From assembly GCF_025717675.1 (NCBI RefSeq), contig NZ_JAJIRT010000003.1:186001-250000 (forward strand): a DNA stretch of 64,000 nt, read 5' to 3'. The first letter of the stretch is position 1, and every line of letters starts with the position of its first letter. The DNA is from Paucibacter sp. DJ2R-2 (GTDB lineage Bacteria; Pseudomonadota; Gammaproteobacteria; Burkholderiales; Burkholderiaceae_C). A model generated the notes under the pieces. That model was not told the origin of the DNA and did no database searches. It was given only the letters and a program-made list of their open reading frames with translations. Below, piece by piece: positions 1 through 9,429 of the stretch. The translations under genes and the position numbers were made by a program.

Positions 1-435
1 AAGAAAGACGAAATTGTGTTTGTCGTGCATCCGTCCAACCCTGTGGGCAAACTTACTTGGGAACAGATTCGTGACATCCATACCGGCAAGATCACCAATT
101 GGAAGGGTGTCGGCGGCAAGGACCTGCCAATTGTTGTCTACAGCGACGCCATTACCGGTGGCACGCGTGCGATGGTGAAGAAGATCGTGATGGGAGGTGT
201 TGAGTACGGATCGACCGTGAAGGCGCAGACCAGTGTCAAGCGCGCAGCTGAAATGGTCGGTGCCGATGAGGCCGGCATCACCGGCGTAGGCAAAGGTTTT
301 GTCGATTTGTCCAAGAACAAGACGCTCGATACGAAGAAGCTTGAACGCCCGCTCGCTTTGGCAACGATGGGTGCGCCCAAGCCTCCTGCCAAGGCTGTGA
401 TTGATGCTTTCATCAAGGAAGCCAAGTCGCAATGA
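1..435 (+). CDS. Phosphate-type periplasmic binding protein, C-terminal part (5' truncated by window)
   Basis: The reading frame is open from the first base and ends with TGA at 433-435, so the start lies outside the window. The visible 144 residues match the second lobe of PstS-like (PBP) substrate-binding proteins: the stretch VVHPSNPVGKLTWEQIRDIHTGKITNW is the typical 'anion site plus G.ItnW' block, followed by a Ser/Thr-Gly-rich segment (YSDAITGGTRAM) that in the family contacts phosphate. No lipobox or signal can be seen because the N-terminus is missing. A chemotaxis receptor begins 55 bases downstream, so this protein may serve as a ligand-binding partner or simply be a neighbour. The family is clear; the ligand is inferred. 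Confidence 0.8.
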   Translation, partial: KKDEIVFVVHPSNPVGKLTWEQIRDIHTGKITNWKGVGGKDLPIVVYSDAITGGTRAMVKKIVMGGVEYGSTVKAQTSVKRAAEMVGADEAGITGVGKGFVDLSKNKTLDTKKLERPLALATMGAPKPPAKAVIDAFIKEAKSQ

Positions 436-490
436 TGCGGCGCAATGTCTTCAGTCGTCGCACTACTCACAACAAAAGTAGCCTTTTCCT

Positions 491-2050
491 ATGAATCAAC
501 TCGGCCTACGTAATGCTGGCATCGGTGTGCGGCTTGGTGGCGCGTTCGGCGCTCTGACACTGTTGTTGTTGGGCAGCGTGATCTTTGGTGTCACGCGCCT
601 GGCCGCACTCAATCTCACAGTGGCATCACTTACTCGGCAGGCGCAAGTGGAACAGCTATCTGCGACGATGATCTCAATGGCGCACGAGACTTCGAGTGCA
701 CTTGGCCGCGCCGTGATGGCTGATGAAATGGATTTGATCCAGTCCAGTCTCAAGGAAGTCGACAAACTACACGGCGAAATCGACAGGAAACAGGAGTTTC
801 TGACTCGGGTCGTAAGCAGCGACGATACCCGTTTGCTGTTGAAGGCTGCGGAGGAAGCCGAGGCGGCATATCGAAGCAACCTGGACAAGGTGGCTGCTGC
901 AATCAAGGGGGGGGACACCGACGCCGCGCGAATAGCGCTCAATGAAAAGTCGCTTCGCAGCGCACAGTCGAGCTATTTGGCTGCACTGTCAGAGCTCGTA
1001 GAGAGGGAAGGTAGGGCTATGGACGCCGCCAAGACTCAAGCGGATTACGCTTATGCAGAGAGTCGAAGCCTTCTGCTTTTCGCTGCTTTGTTTGCTGGCG
1101 TTTTGGCTGTTGTTCTAGCCATCTGGATCACTCGCGGACTGACTCGTCCCGCGGCGGAAGCTGTTGCAGTGGCAGCCCGCATTGCTGGTGGTGACTTGAC
1201 CCAGGATGCGAGCTCGGACAGAAACGATGAAATGGGCAAGATTCTCAATGCGATGCAAGTGATGCAAGAGTCATTGCGCGCCTTGGTAGGGGGTGTTCGC
1301 AGTACCAGTCACAGTATCGCGACGGCCAGTGCTGAAATCGCAGACGGAAACCTGGACTTGAGCCAGCGTACCGAGCAACAGGCATCGGCCCTAGAGGAAA
1401 CCGCTGCATCGATGGAGCAGCTGGGCGCAACAGTCAAGCAAAACGCTGACAACGCTCAGCACGCCAACAAATTGGCGCAAGGCGCCTCGGAAGTAGCCAT
1501 GAAAGGTGGCGCAGTTGTACGAGAGGTCGTTGAGATGATGCGGGGTATCAACGACAGCAGCAAGAAGATCGTCGACATCATCAGTGTCATTGATGGCATC
1601 GCATTCCAGACCAACATCCTTGCATTGAATGCTGCCGTTGAAGCGGCCCGCGCCGGCGAACAAGGCCGAGGCTTCGCAGTCGTGGCCAGCGAGGTGCGCA
1701 GCCTTGCGCAACGCTCGGCTGCTGCGGCCAAGGAGATCAAGACTCTTATCGGAGCCAGTGTCGAGAGCGTCGAGCAAGGGGCATCGTTGGCGGATCAGGC
1801 TGGTGCGACGATGGTGGAGATTGTGACTTCAACCAAGCGCGTGTCAGACATTGTCGGAGAGATCAGCAGAGCGAGTATGGAGCAAAGCGCTGGCGTGGTG
1901 CAGGTGGGAGAGGCGGTCAGCCAGATGGACCAGGCCACGCAGCAGAATGCCGCCCTGGTGGAAGAGAGTTCCGCCGCAACTGAAAGCCTAAAGGTTCAGG
2001 CTCAATCTCTCGTGAAAGCTGTTGAGGTTTTCAAGCTGAGTGCGATGTAG
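491..2050 (+). CDS. Methyl-accepting chemotaxis protein (519 aa)
   Basis: Membrane chemoreceptor that would pass ligand signals to CheA/CheW. Layout: a first membrane helix at about residues 13-35, a helical periplasmic four-helix-bundle-type sensor to about 190, a second membrane helix at about 193-213, a HAMP linker to about 265 ([12 protein letters not shown]...GGDLTQ) and the cytoplasmic signalling domain. The highly conserved hairpin tip is present ([20 protein letters not shown], then [18 protein letters not shown]). No C-terminal NWETF-like pentapeptide for CheR docking is seen; the protein ends VEVFKLSAM. The start ATG at 491 follows a short AT-rich gap and gives the expected N-in membrane helix. 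It lies directly downstream of a periplasmic binding protein gene. Confidence 0.95.
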   Translation: MNQLGLRNAGIGVRLGGAFGALTLLLLGSVIFGVTRLAALNLTVASLTRQAQVEQLSATMISMAHETSSALGRAVMADEMDLIQSSLKEVDKLHGEIDRKQEFLTRVVSSDDTRLLLKAAEEAEAAYRSNLDKVAAAIKGGDTDAARIALNEKSLRSAQSSYLAALSELVEREGRAMDAAKTQADYAYAESRSLLLFAALFAGVLAVVLAIWITRGLTRPAAEAVAVAARIAGGDLTQDASSDRNDEMGKILNAMQVMQESLRALVGGVRSTSHSIATASAEIADGNLDLSQRTEQQASALEETAASMEQLGATVKQNADNAQHANKLAQGASEVAMKGGAVVREVVEMMRGINDSSKKIVDIISVIDGIAFQTNILALNAAVEAARAGEQGRGFAVVASEVRSLAQRSAAAAKEIKTLIGASVESVEQGASLADQAGATMVEIVTSTKRVSDIVGEISRASMEQSAGVVQVGEAVSQMDQATQQNAALVEESSAATESLKVQAQSLVKAVEVFKLSAM

Positions 2051-2167
2051 GCTTTGTTGGGCGGCGGGTTGCTGCCGGTCTCATGGACACCTTGTTAAGG
2101 TGTGAAGTGAAATCGGAGGTGGGTTCTGGGAGCAGGAAGGAAATTCAGCTGGGAGTTCAAAGTTGAG

Positions 2168-3003
2168 GTGGTGAAGCTGGTCCAGGAGCGTGTCGTGTTG
2201 ATCAAGCAGGCGGCGCTGGCCTTGGATATCCACCACGGGATGCTGAGGACTTGGATGCGAGAGATTGCGGTCGATCTGCGGCAGGCATTTCCCGGCAAAG
2301 GCGTGATGAAGCCCGAGCAGGCCAAAAATGTGCAGTTGAAGCAGGTAGTGGGCAGGCTGAAGATTAAGCGAGACATCTTAAGTAGGGCCACGGCATGCTT
2401 TGCCAAGGACTCATTGTGAAGTTCGAGTTCGTGGCGAAGCGCCGAGGGTTTTGGCCGGCGTTGGTGATTTGTGGGGCGCTCGGTGTCTCGCGCAGCGGCT
2501 TCTATGCCTGGCTGATTAGGCTGAGAATCGCGGGCAGCTTGACCCATGAGGGCATAGGCAAGCAGGTCAAACAAGATTCCTGGACAGTGACCGCACCTAC
2601 GGCGCCCGCCGGGTCTGGCGCGACGTGCTGGCCAGTGGCGTGGACTTGTGGGCTGCACCTGATCGAGAAGCTCATGCAGCAGCAAGCGCTGCGTGCAAGG
2701 CCCAGGCGGCGCGGCCTACCCAAGGATGACAGCCAACGAGGCGTGGCCGCGAGCAATGTGCTGGATCGACAATTCAAGGCCAAGGGGCCGAATCAGAAGT
2801 GGGTGGCGGACTTCACCTACATCTGGACGGCCGAAGGCTGGCTGTACGTGGCGGTGGTGCTGGACCTGTTCTCACGCCGCGCAGTGGGCTGGTCGATACA
2901 GGCCAGCATGACATCGCAGCTGGTGGCGGATGCGCTGATGATGGCCGTTTGGCGTCGCGGCAAACCGCTGGCACTTTTGCATCATTCGGATCAGGGCGCC
3001 CAA
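2168..3003 (+). pseudogene. IS3-family transposase, orfA and orfB remnants
   Basis: The first 83 codons (2168-2419) are an IS3-type OrfA: a helix-turn-helix core with KQAALALDIHHGMLRTW and a C-terminal basic/leucine segment. An overlapping frame from about 2412 reads as OrfB: SRSGFYAWL, then a scrambled middle (TVTAPTAPAGSGATCW, a frame-shifted version of the usual RTYGARRVWRD), then the start of the DDE domain with VADFTYIWTAEGWLYVAVVLD and LHHSDQGA. The first two catalytic Asp are visible; the segment with the final Glu is missing because the sequence switches to IS30-like coding after about 3003. It cannot encode an active enzyme. Confidence 0.75.
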
Positions 3004-3010
3004 GGCGGAT

Positions 3011-3247
3011 TCAACCGGTCGTCGCAACACCTTCAACCAGGAGGTGTTTTTGGGGCGACCCATAGGATGGATGAAGCAGTTGACTGGCATAGACGCAATA
3101 CGATCTCCTGGGGCACCTCCGCTACGGCGAGAGGTCGAGCGTCAGTTCCGGGTTCAGGTTGCAACCGGCGTCACGAGCGAGAAGGCCGCAGACGCCGTTG
3201 GCGTTTCGCAGGCTGTGAGATCTTGATGGTTCCAGCACCGTGGCGGC
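3011..3247 (+). pseudogene. IS30-family transposase, N-terminal fragment
   Basis: In the frame of 3044 the translation reads NTFNQEVFLGRPIGWMKQLT, then IRSPGAPPLRREVERQF and ATGVTSEKAADAVGVSQAV. This is the N-terminal region of a group of IS30-type transposases in Burkholderiales, whose next residues are normally a Trp-Phe-Arg-His-Gly-Gly motif. Here a stop codon intervenes, then WFQHRGG continues in frame. The DDE core is absent. The identification rests on remembered family sequence and is moderately sure. Confidence 0.55.
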
Positions 3248-3289
3248 ATAGAGTTCGAAAAATCTCATCGAGATTAGTTCGGCGCCCGC

Positions 3290-3453
3290 GGAATCGGCAG
3301 CAGCCTAGCCCTTGCGTACTTGCTTTTCCAGCCGTACCAAGTTGCCGCGCAGATGCCGTGCTTGCGGCAGGTCTCTGTCACCGCGACCCCGGCTACCTCT
3401 TTCTTCAGGATCGCCAGGATCTGACTCTCGCTGAACTTGCTCTTCCTCGTTAC
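3290..3453 (-). pseudogene. IS3-family orfA, N-terminal fragment
   Basis: Read on the minus strand from about 3453 the frame gives RKSKFSESQILAILKKEVAG, then TCRKHGICAATWYGWKSKYA, which is the standard N-terminal helix-turn-helix of IS3-family OrfA. A purine-rich AAGGAGG precedes it. The original ATG seems altered and the frame ends soon after the helix-turn-helix, so this is a fragment. It resembles the outer element at 6.9-11.9 kb but is not identical. Confidence 0.6.
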
Positions 3454-3798
3454 TACCTCATCCTCCTTCGTTGGGCCCGCACTCTCCCGTTAGGCACGGT
3501 CTGTTTTCAGGGGAAGCTGACGTTTTTTGGGGGGGGCATGGTTTGGCACCAGTATCTCGGATGCTCTGTCCTTGGGAGCTACACCATGAATACCAATCTT
3601 GGAATCATGGTTGATTTGCGCACGCGAACATTCAATGTATTATTTATACATGTATTTGAAATGTGTTTTAATGATCATTTGGAGGCGATGATGGTCAGGT
3701 CATCGGAGCTTGCGCATTTCGCGCGGGCTTTTGAGGCTTTGCATTGAGCTGCGCATGGTGACCGGACAGTCGCATCTTAGGAACATCAAGGGCCAAAA

Positions 3799-5736
3799 AT
3801 GCTTCATTGGATCAACGATCAATCGATGGCGCGCAAGTTCGTGCTGATTGGCGCCCTGGCGTTTTGCATGACCGCAGTCCCGACTTGGATTGCCATCAAG
3901 TCTCATAGCGAAGATATCGCCATGGCAGACGCTGAAGCTCGAGGCTTGGCGCCGGCAGGAGACATGCTCAGGCTCGTGAGATTGACTCAGCAGCACCGCG
4001 GAATAACCGCGCTGGCGCTCAGTGGAAAGCCTGACGCTGCCAAAAATCGTTCCCTTAAGCAGGCAGAAGTTGAGCTGGCCTTAGCTAAGGCTATCAAGTC
4101 CAGCGGCTTGCTGAAAAGCCAAGCGCTCAACGCCGAATTGGCGCGGATCAACACGGGCTGGGACGAGATTGCGACAGCACTGGGCCGACGTGACCTTGTT
4201 GGACCAGCCAGCTTTCGTGCTCACACATCCCTGATCGAGCAGGAACTGGCGGCTCTAGAGAACGTTGTGTATGTGTCAAGCATGCACCTAGACCCGTCAG
4301 CTGCTAGCTACTACCTCATCAGTGCAGTCCTGATGCACGCCCCGCAGCTCAGCGAATCGTTGGGGCGGATGCGGGCAGTGGGAGTGAGTCTGCTTGCGAA
4401 GGGCCAAGCGTCACCAGAAGAGCGCATGCGATTACAGACCTTGGTCGAGACCGCGCGTGTCCAGCTTGATGCCACAGCGCGGGACTTTAAGCGCAGCGTG
4501 GAAGCAGATGCGTCGCTGGGCCCCGCGCTGACTGCACGACATGCGGCAGCCGCGTCGGCGGCTCAGGAGGCCATTGAGATGGTTGACCGAGGCATTCTGA
4601 AACCGACCGAGCTGACTATGCCAGCGGCAGACTACCTGGCCGCAACAACGCGCATCATTGATACGCAGTTCGCCTTTATCGAGCCGGCTTTTGAGAAGAT
4701 TGAGAAGTTGCTATCGACTCAAGTCGCGGACGCCAAGAGCACCGTGTTCGCGATTGCGGCCCTTGTACTGATGGCTACAACGCTTGGTTTCTGGTTGATG
4801 TGGACAGTGGCGCGCGCAACCTCACGTGCAATCGGCTCAGCGTTGGCGCTCGCCAAGGCTGTCGCCGCGGGCGACTTGACTAGCGACGTAGGCCAAGCAG
4901 GTCGCGACGAGCTCGGCCAGCTTCTTGGTGTGCTGCAGCTCATGAACGGAAGCCTTGTGAAGCTCGTGACCGAGATACGACTCAGTGCCGAGTCTGTGTC
5001 AACCGGCAGCACTGAAATTGCTGAGGGCAACTCAGATCTGTCGCAGCGCACCGAGACTCAAGCAAGCAGCCTGCAAGAGACGGCTGCTTCGATGGAAGAG
5101 TTGACGGCCACAGTTCGCGAGAACAGTGACAGCTCGCAGCAGGCGACCGAATTGGCAGAAAGCGCCAGCGAAGCGGCTAGGTCGGGTCAAGCTGTGGTTG
5201 CGCAAGTCATAGAGACCATGCATAGCATCTCGGCGGCGAGCGGGCGCATCGCTGAAATCACAAGCATCATTGATGCGCTCGCCTTTCAGACAAATATCTT
5301 GGCTCTAAACGCGGCAGTCGAAGCCGCGCGAGCGGGGGAGCATGGGCGAGGCTTCGCCGTCGTTGCCGCCGAGGTTCGCACGCTAGCTCAGAGGTCCGCC
5401 ACTTCAGCGAGGGAAATTAAAGAGCTAATCAGCTCGAGCAGCGAGCGCGTTGATGCCGGCACCAAATTGGCTGCCGAGTCGGGGCACGCGATGCACGAAA
5501 TTGTGGGGCGCATAGCCAAGGTATCCACCTTGGTGAGCCAGATTCGAGACTCCAGCAGTGAGCAGGCACAAGGCATCGCCCAGGTTGGAGAAGCGGTGTC
5601 GCACCTTGATACCGTGACCCAGCAAAACGCAGCACTGGTTGAAGAGAGTGCGGCAGCTGCTGAGAGCTTGCGACTGCAGGCTGAAGGGCTGACTGATCTG
5701 GTCAGTACTTTTCGCATTGGGTTGCAGCCTATTTGA
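3799..5736 (+). CDS. Methyl-accepting chemotaxis protein with large helical sensor (645 aa)
   Basis: Second chemoreceptor. It has a membrane helix at about residues 12-32, an all-helical periplasmic domain of roughly 280 residues (about twice that of a classical four-helix bundle), a second membrane helix at about 314-336, a HAMP linker (to about 390) and a complete signalling domain. The hairpin tip is canonical: [20 protein letters not shown] followed by [18 protein letters not shown]. The extended sensor recalls NIT-type or double helical-bundle sensors, so nitrate/nitrite or another small ligand is possible but not shown. No C-terminal tethering pentapeptide is seen. It lies between an IS mosaic upstream and a diguanylate cyclase 48 bases downstream. 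Confidence 0.95.
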   Translation: MLHWINDQSMARKFVLIGALAFCMTAVPTWIAIKSHSEDIAMADAEARGLAPAGDMLRLVRLTQQHRGITALALSGKPDAAKNRSLKQAEVELALAKAIKSSGLLKSQALNAELARINTGWDEIATALGRRDLVGPASFRAHTSLIEQELAALENVVYVSSMHLDPSAASYYLISAVLMHAPQLSESLGRMRAVGVSLLAKGQASPEERMRLQTLVETARVQLDATARDFKRSVEADASLGPALTARHAAAASAAQEAIEMVDRGILKPTELTMPAADYLAATTRIIDTQFAFIEPAFEKIEKLLSTQVADAKSTVFAIAALVLMATTLGFWLMWTVARATSRAIGSALALAKAVAAGDLTSDVGQAGRDELGQLLGVLQLMNGSLVKLVTEIRLSAESVSTGSTEIAEGNSDLSQRTETQASSLQETAASMEELTATVRENSDSSQQATELAESASEAARSGQAVVAQVIETMHSISAASGRIAEITSIIDALAFQTNILALNAAVEAARAGEHGRGFAVVAAEVRTLAQRSATSAREIKELISSSSERVDAGTKLAAESGHAMHEIVGRIAKVSTLVSQIRDSSSEQAQGIAQVGEAVSHLDTVTQQNAALVEESAAAAESLRLQAEGLTDLVSTFRIGLQPI

Positions 5737-5784
5737 TGCCCTAGTGCGCAGCTCTACGAGCTTCCTTACCCTTGCGCGCAGCCG

Positions 5785-6867
5785 ATGGCTCGTAGTGAAT
5801 CATGGGTCTTGGAGCAGCAGTCGATACCTAGTCGGGTGACTGTTTCTAGCCGCAAAGGTGCGTTGCGACTAGCCCTGGAATCAGGAGTGCAATTGGTCAT
5901 GGCGAACGACGCCGATTCTGATCGTTTTGGGATGATGGGGATAATTGCGGATGAGCTCGTTGACGCCATCATCACAATTAGACCGGATCAAACAATTGTA
6001 GTGGCCAACAAGGCTGCAACCCAGTTACTGGGTTATTCTCAGGACGAGCTACTTGGGCTGGATTTAACTTGGCTGATGCCAGAGCGATTCCGCGACGCGC
6101 ACCGTACAGGCATGGCGGCATACCTGAAGACTGGAGGCAAAGTTCGCAAGTTTAATGGCTACATTGATATTATTGGCCTCACTAAGGAAGGCCGAGAAAT
6201 TCCTCTATCGCTCAGCATGACTTGCACCGTCCACGGAGACCAAATGTTCTTGACCGGTGTATTGCGCGATATGTCTGCACTCGCTGCTGCGAAACAGACA
6301 ATTCACCGACAGTTGGATGAATTTCGGGCTGTCAATGATCATTGGCAGCGATTGGCGGATCAAGATCCACTCACGCAAACGCTGAACAGGCGAGCCCTAC
6401 AGCGGCTTTTACCTGAATTGTGGTATAGCTCAAAACCACCTTTGGCGCCGATGGCGATTCTGCTGTGCGATATAGATCACTTTAAACAGTATAACGATAC
6501 CTACGGTCATTTAGATGGCGATAGATGTCTGATTTCTATTGCGAAGGCATTGAGAGATACTTTGGGTGATGCGGCACCATTGGTGCGGTTTGGTGGCGAG
6601 GAATTCATTGCGCTATTGCCGTCCGGCTACCCAATTTCCGCTCTGGAAGCAGCCACAAAAATGCAGCGAGCCGTGTGGGATCTGAACATCGAACATACAG
6701 GGTCGTCAGTGAAATCTACGGTCACCTTGAGTATTGGTGGGGCTATTCATGGTGAGTTTGATGTCAAGCCTGAATCACTATTGCGGCATGCGGACGACGC
6801 GCTATATGTGGCTAAGCGCGTTCGCAATTACATAGTTTTTTGGAATTCGAGGCTGATGGGGGCGTAA
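5785..6867 (+). CDS. PAS-GGDEF diguanylate cyclase (360 aa)
   Basis: Predicted soluble enzyme making cyclic di-GMP from two GTP. Residues about 52-160 form a PAS domain (ADELVDAIITIRPDQTIVVAN, then GYSQDELLG), followed by a short coiled linker and a GGDEF domain (about 185-355). The active-site loop is GGEEF at 270-274, compatible with activity; the metal-binding Asp of the ILLCDIDHFKQYND block is present. The product-inhibition RxxD motif that normally sits a few residues before the GGEEF is absent, so feedback by c-di-GMP may be lost. The N-terminal 50 residues look unlike a domain and a later start (ATG near 5900) is possible. The gene ends about 20 bases before the IS nest. Confidence 0.9.
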   Translation: MARSESWVLEQQSIPSRVTVSSRKGALRLALESGVQLVMANDADSDRFGMMGIIADELVDAIITIRPDQTIVVANKAATQLLGYSQDELLGLDLTWLMPERFRDAHRTGMAAYLKTGGKVRKFNGYIDIIGLTKEGREIPLSLSMTCTVHGDQMFLTGVLRDMSALAAAKQTIHRQLDEFRAVNDHWQRLADQDPLTQTLNRRALQRLLPELWYSSKPPLAPMAILLCDIDHFKQYNDTYGHLDGDRCLISIAKALRDTLGDAAPLVRFGGEEFIALLPSGYPISALEAATKMQRAVWDLNIEHTGSSVKSTVTLSIGGAIHGEFDVKPESLLRHADDALYVAKRVRNYIVFWNSRLMGA

Positions 6868-6894
6868 TTGCCAATAATTCAATACTGTAAGCTT

Positions 6895-7175
6895 CCCAGT
6901 CAAGTAGACAGTCGATTGCTGGAATCTACGGCATTGGTTTTCCTGTACAAGATCTGATTGCGAGGCCGTCCGCCTAGGGCGTCGTGAGGACGCTGGTCGT
7001 TGTAGATGCGCGGCCATTCCTCGGTGATGTGCTCGACCTGTTCAATGCTCTTGAACACCTAGGCGTCCAAGACCTCGTGCCGGTCGGTTCGGTTGAATCC
7101 TTCGATGTACGCGTTTTGGGTGGGCTCGCCGGGTTCGGTGTGATTGAGCTTGATGCCCTTGGAGGCAGCCCAGTT
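6895..7175 (-). pseudogene. IS3 OrfB, C-terminal half of split gene
   Basis: Minus-strand translation gives NWAASKGIKLNHTEPGEPTQ, NAYIEGFNRTDRHEVLDA, a stop codon, then VFKSIEQVEHITEEWPRIYN and DQRPHDALGGRP. This is the DDE-domain end containing the catalytic Glu (NAYIE) and the C-terminal tail of IS3 transposases. The in-frame stop near 7060 and loss of the upstream half to the IS66 insertion make it nonfunctional. Confidence 0.75.
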
Positions 7176-7284
7176 GTATGCGTCCGGCCATCCCGTCTTG
7201 AATTGAGGCATCGCGGCTGCAAGGATCGTGTCCACGCAATCAATGAACTGACCCCAGAAAGCTGGACTCATACGAGACACCAAC

Positions 7285-7821
7285 TTGAACAAATACTCCG
7301 AGCAGCAAAAGCTGGATGCCGTCGAGAGCTACCGCTCTGGCGAACTGGGGCTCCGAGCTACGGCAGCGCTTCACAGCGTCGACGTCGCATCGCTTCGCAA
7401 ATGGGTTGCCGCATATGAGGCAATCGGTATCGCGGGAATCCAACGGAAGCGGCGTCAGGCGTACGACCTAAACTTCAAGCTGGAGGTCCTCCGGAAGCTC
7501 AAGTCGGAGGGACTGTCCTATCGACAGGCGGGAGCCCTGTTCAATGTCCGCCGCTTCGACTCCATCGCCTCATGGGAGCAGGCATATGACAGAGACGGTA
7601 TAGCCGGTCTGATGCCTCATAAACCTTCACATCGAGAACGCGCTGCGCAGAGTGGCGTGCCAAAGCCCGCGACCGATCCTGCCAACGCGGAGACACCGAG
7701 CCGCCAAGAATTGCTTGACGAGCTGGAAGCTCTTCGCACGGAGAACGCCTACCTAAAAAAATTGAAGGCCTTAGTTCAGGCTCAAGCGAAATCGGCGCCA
7801 GGCAGCGGGCGCAAATCGTGA
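7285..7821 (+). CDS. IS3-family (IS150-like) transposase OrfA
   Basis: A 178-residue DNA-binding subunit. It contains two helix-turn-helix units of the IS150 type: residues about 8-50 (YSEQQKLDAVESYRSGELGL ... SLRKWVAAYEAIG) and about 55-110 (FKLEVLRKLKSEGLSYRQAG). A leucine/charged C-terminal coil (ELLDELEALRTENAYLKKLK) that mediates dimerisation follows. It ends four bases inside orfB. Translation is expected to shift to the orfB frame at the A7 run at 7755-7761 to make the OrfAB transposase. Confidence 0.92.
   Translation: MNKYSEQQKLDAVESYRSGELGLRATAALHSVDVASLRKWVAAYEAIGIAGIQRKRRQAYDLNFKLEVLRKLKSEGLSYRQAGALFNVRRFDSIASWEQAYDRDGIAGLMPHKPSHRERAAQSGVPKPATDPANAETPSRQELLDELEALRTENAYLKKLKALVQAQAKSAPGSGRKS
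7755..7761 (+). other. Programmed -1 frameshift heptamer (A AAA AAA)
   Basis: Seven consecutive A residues lie in the codon phase A-AAA-AAA of orfA, the standard slippery site of IS3-family elements. The orfB frame is open from the slip site (reading Lys-Lys-Ile-Glu-Gly...) through the orfB start at 7818, so a -1 slip would give one OrfAB protein with no stop. Confidence 0.8.
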
Positions 7822-8654
7822 TTGAACTAAGGCCTCAATATCCTCTCGCGGCGCTCCTCCGCGCCGCAGGCCTAGCCCGAAGCACCTTTTACTATCAGCA
7901 GACCGCTCTGCAGGTCGTAGACAAGTACGCGGCCACCAAAGACCAGATCAAGGCGATTTACGACCGACACAAAGGCCGATACGGCTATCGGCGCATCACG
8001 GCGACGCTGCGCAGGCAAGGCAGCGTGATCAACCACAAGACAGTGCAGCGACTCATGGAAGAGCTGCAGCTGAAGTCGCTCGTCCGCTTGAAGAAGTACC
8101 GGTCGTACCGCGGGCAGGTGGGGCAAGTTGCTCCGAATCTCATCGACAGAGACTTTGAGGCAGCGCGTCCAAACGAGAAGTGGGTGACCGACGTTACCGA
8201 GTTCAAGGTCGACGGGCAGAAGCTTTACCTGTCCCCCGTGATGGACTTATTCAGCGGCGAGATACTTGCGTATACGACCGCGAGAAGGCCGCTTTTCAAC
8301 ATGATCGGCACGATGCTCAGCAGGGCGTTCTCTCGCCTCGGACCAGATGACCGCCCGATCCTGCATTCCGACCAAGGCTGGCAGTATCAGATGGACAAGT
8401 ACCGGCAACGCCTCCGTGAACGTTCCATCACGCAAAGCATGTCTCGAAAGGGAAATTGCCTGGACAATGCTGCGATGGAGAGCTTCTTCGGGACGTTGAA
8501 GTCGGAGTATTTCCATCTCAACAAGTTCGCCAGTGTGGAAGAACTGGAGGTCGGCCTGAGGGGCTATATCCGCTACTACAACCGGGACCGAATACGGCTG
8601 AAATTGAACGGACTGAGCCCCATCGAATATCGTCAACGCGTCGCCACGAACTAG
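7818..8654 (+). CDS. IS3-family (IS150-like) transposase OrfB, DDE integrase
   Basis: A 278-residue catalytic subunit with an N-terminal HTH_21 region (RAAGLARSTFYYQ ... KGRYGYRRITATLRR) and an rve integrase core. The DDE triad can be read: Asp in KWVTDVTEF, Asp in ILHSDQGWQY, and Glu in LDNAAMESFFGTLKSE. The C-terminus has the usual YYNRDRIRLKLNGLSPIEYR. GTG at 7818 overlaps the orfA stop, but the product is probably made mainly as a frameshift fusion. Confidence 0.93.
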   Translation: MIELRPQYPLAALLRAAGLARSTFYYQQTALQVVDKYAATKDQIKAIYDRHKGRYGYRRITATLRRQGSVINHKTVQRLMEELQLKSLVRLKKYRSYRGQVGQVAPNLIDRDFEAARPNEKWVTDVTEFKVDGQKLYLSPVMDLFSGEILAYTTARRPLFNMIGTMLSRAFSRLGPDDRPILHSDQGWQYQMDKYRQRLRERSITQSMSRKGNCLDNAAMESFFGTLKSEYFHLNKFASVEELEVGLRGYIRYYNRDRIRLKLNGLSPIEYRQRVATN

Positions 8655-8705
8655 CCCACCACCCGTCCAACTTCACGGGGTCAGTTCAATCAACAGGTGG
8701 ACACG

Positions 8706-9056
8706 ATGGCAAGCGAGAAACCCGCAAGACGACGGAACTACAGCAAAGCGTTGAAAGCTCAGGAGCTGGTCGAATGCGCAGCACCAGGCGCTTCGGTTGC
8801 GAAGGTTGCCCACGGCATCAATGCCAATGCCGTGCACCGCTGGCGGCAATTGCTGCGCGAGGGCAAGCCATCGGCTCCCGCGATCTCAAGTGGCTTTGTT
8901 TCGGTGTCGCTTGCCACGATGCCCTCGGCGTCGACGCCCATCGCCGGCGCCGACATCCAGGTTGAACTTCGCCGTGGCGCCATCGTCATGACGATCAACT
9001 GGCCGACATCGGCGGCGGCCGAGTTCGCCGCCTGGACACGCGAGCTGCTGCGTTGA
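8706..9056 (+). CDS. tnpA: IS66 accessory protein TnpA (OrfA-type)
   Basis: A 116-residue IS66 TnpA with its N-terminal helix-turn-helix (YSKALKAQELVECAAPGASV ... GINANAVHRWRQ), a variable linker and the conserved C-terminal block VELRRGAIVMTINWP ... FAAWTRELLR. ATG at 8706 gives MASEKPARRRNYSK; a GTG three codons earlier is also possible. The stop overlaps the tnpB TTG start as TTGA (9053-9056), the usual IS66 coupling. It is intact, but its partners tnpB and tnpC are broken. Confidence 0.85.
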   Translation: MASEKPARRRNYSKALKAQELVECAAPGASVAKVAHGINANAVHRWRQLLREGKPSAPAISSGFVSVSLATMPSASTPIAGADIQVELRRGAIVMTINWPTSAAAEFAAWTRELLR

Positions 9057-9384
9057 TCCGCATCGACTCTGTGTGGATGGCGGCCTTGCCGCTGGACATG
9101 CGGGCGGGCACCGAGTCAGCGTTGGCCCGCGTGGTCTAGGTCTTCGGCGCGGCTCATCCGCATACGGCTTACCTCTTCGCCAATCGTCGAGCCAACCGGA
9201 TGAAGGTGCTGGTGCACGACGGTGTTGGCATCTGGCTGGCCGCCCGGCGGCTGCATCGTGGCAAGTTCATCTGGCCCCATCACGTCAAAGTCACATTGAG
9301 TCTGAGTCGGGTGCAACTCGATGCACTGTACGGGGCTTGCCATGGCAGATGATGGGCGAGGCCGAAGTCATTCGCGTGCTGTAG
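9053..9384 (+). pseudogene. tnpB: IS66 TnpB (OrfB), broken
   Basis: Starts TTG within the tnpA stop and reads IRIDSVWMAALPLDMRAGTE, then a TAG at 9137-9139 where the family continues into VFGAAHPHTAYLFANRRANR. The reading frame also shifts near the end: VQLDALYG in one frame is followed by GLPWQMMGEAEVIRVL in another, the normal C-terminus. One nonsense codon and one frameshift inactivate it. Confidence 0.8.
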
Positions 9385-9429
9385 TGCAATTGCCGGAAGT
9401 GCCGATGCCTGCTGGTATCGAAGCGGGCA

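Larger units (their letters stand above)
2090..3530. mobile_element. Mosaic of decayed insertion sequences (IS3, IS30, IS3)
   Basis: Three transposase remnants lie end to end between two chemotaxis genes. First is an IS3-family orfA/orfB on the plus strand that stops abruptly in the DDE domain near 3000. It is followed by an IS30-type transposase N-terminus on the plus strand (about 3011-3247) and then the start of a different IS3 orfA on the minus strand (about 3290-3453). Past 3460 the sequence TCTGTTTTCAGGGGAAGC resembles an IS3 terminal repeat. None of the pieces is intact and no matching flanking duplication was found. The junction near 3000 is most simply explained by one element having landed in another followed by deletion. 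Confidence 0.75.
7244..8688 (+). mobile_element. Intact IS3-family (IS150-like) insertion sequence, 1445 bp
   Basis: Terminal inverted repeats begin TGAACTGACCCC at both ends (7244 onward and complement of 8665-8688); 20 of 24 outer positions match and the tips are TG...CA. A direct repeat ATCAA flanks it at 7239-7243 and 8689-8693, a 5-bp target duplication. Inside are orfA and orfB in -1 relation with a slippery heptamer, and the catalytic residues are all present. This is the youngest layer of the nest and looks able to move. Confidence 0.93.
7225..8707. repeat. Split 11-bp inverted repeat around the inner IS target
   Basis: ATCGTGTCCAC at 7225-7235 is the exact reverse complement of GTGGACACGAT at 8697-8707. 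With the inner IS and one copy of its duplication removed the two arms are 11 bases apart, so the inner element landed in the loop of a perfect hairpin just upstream of the IS66 tnpA start codon at 8706. Confidence 0.7.
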
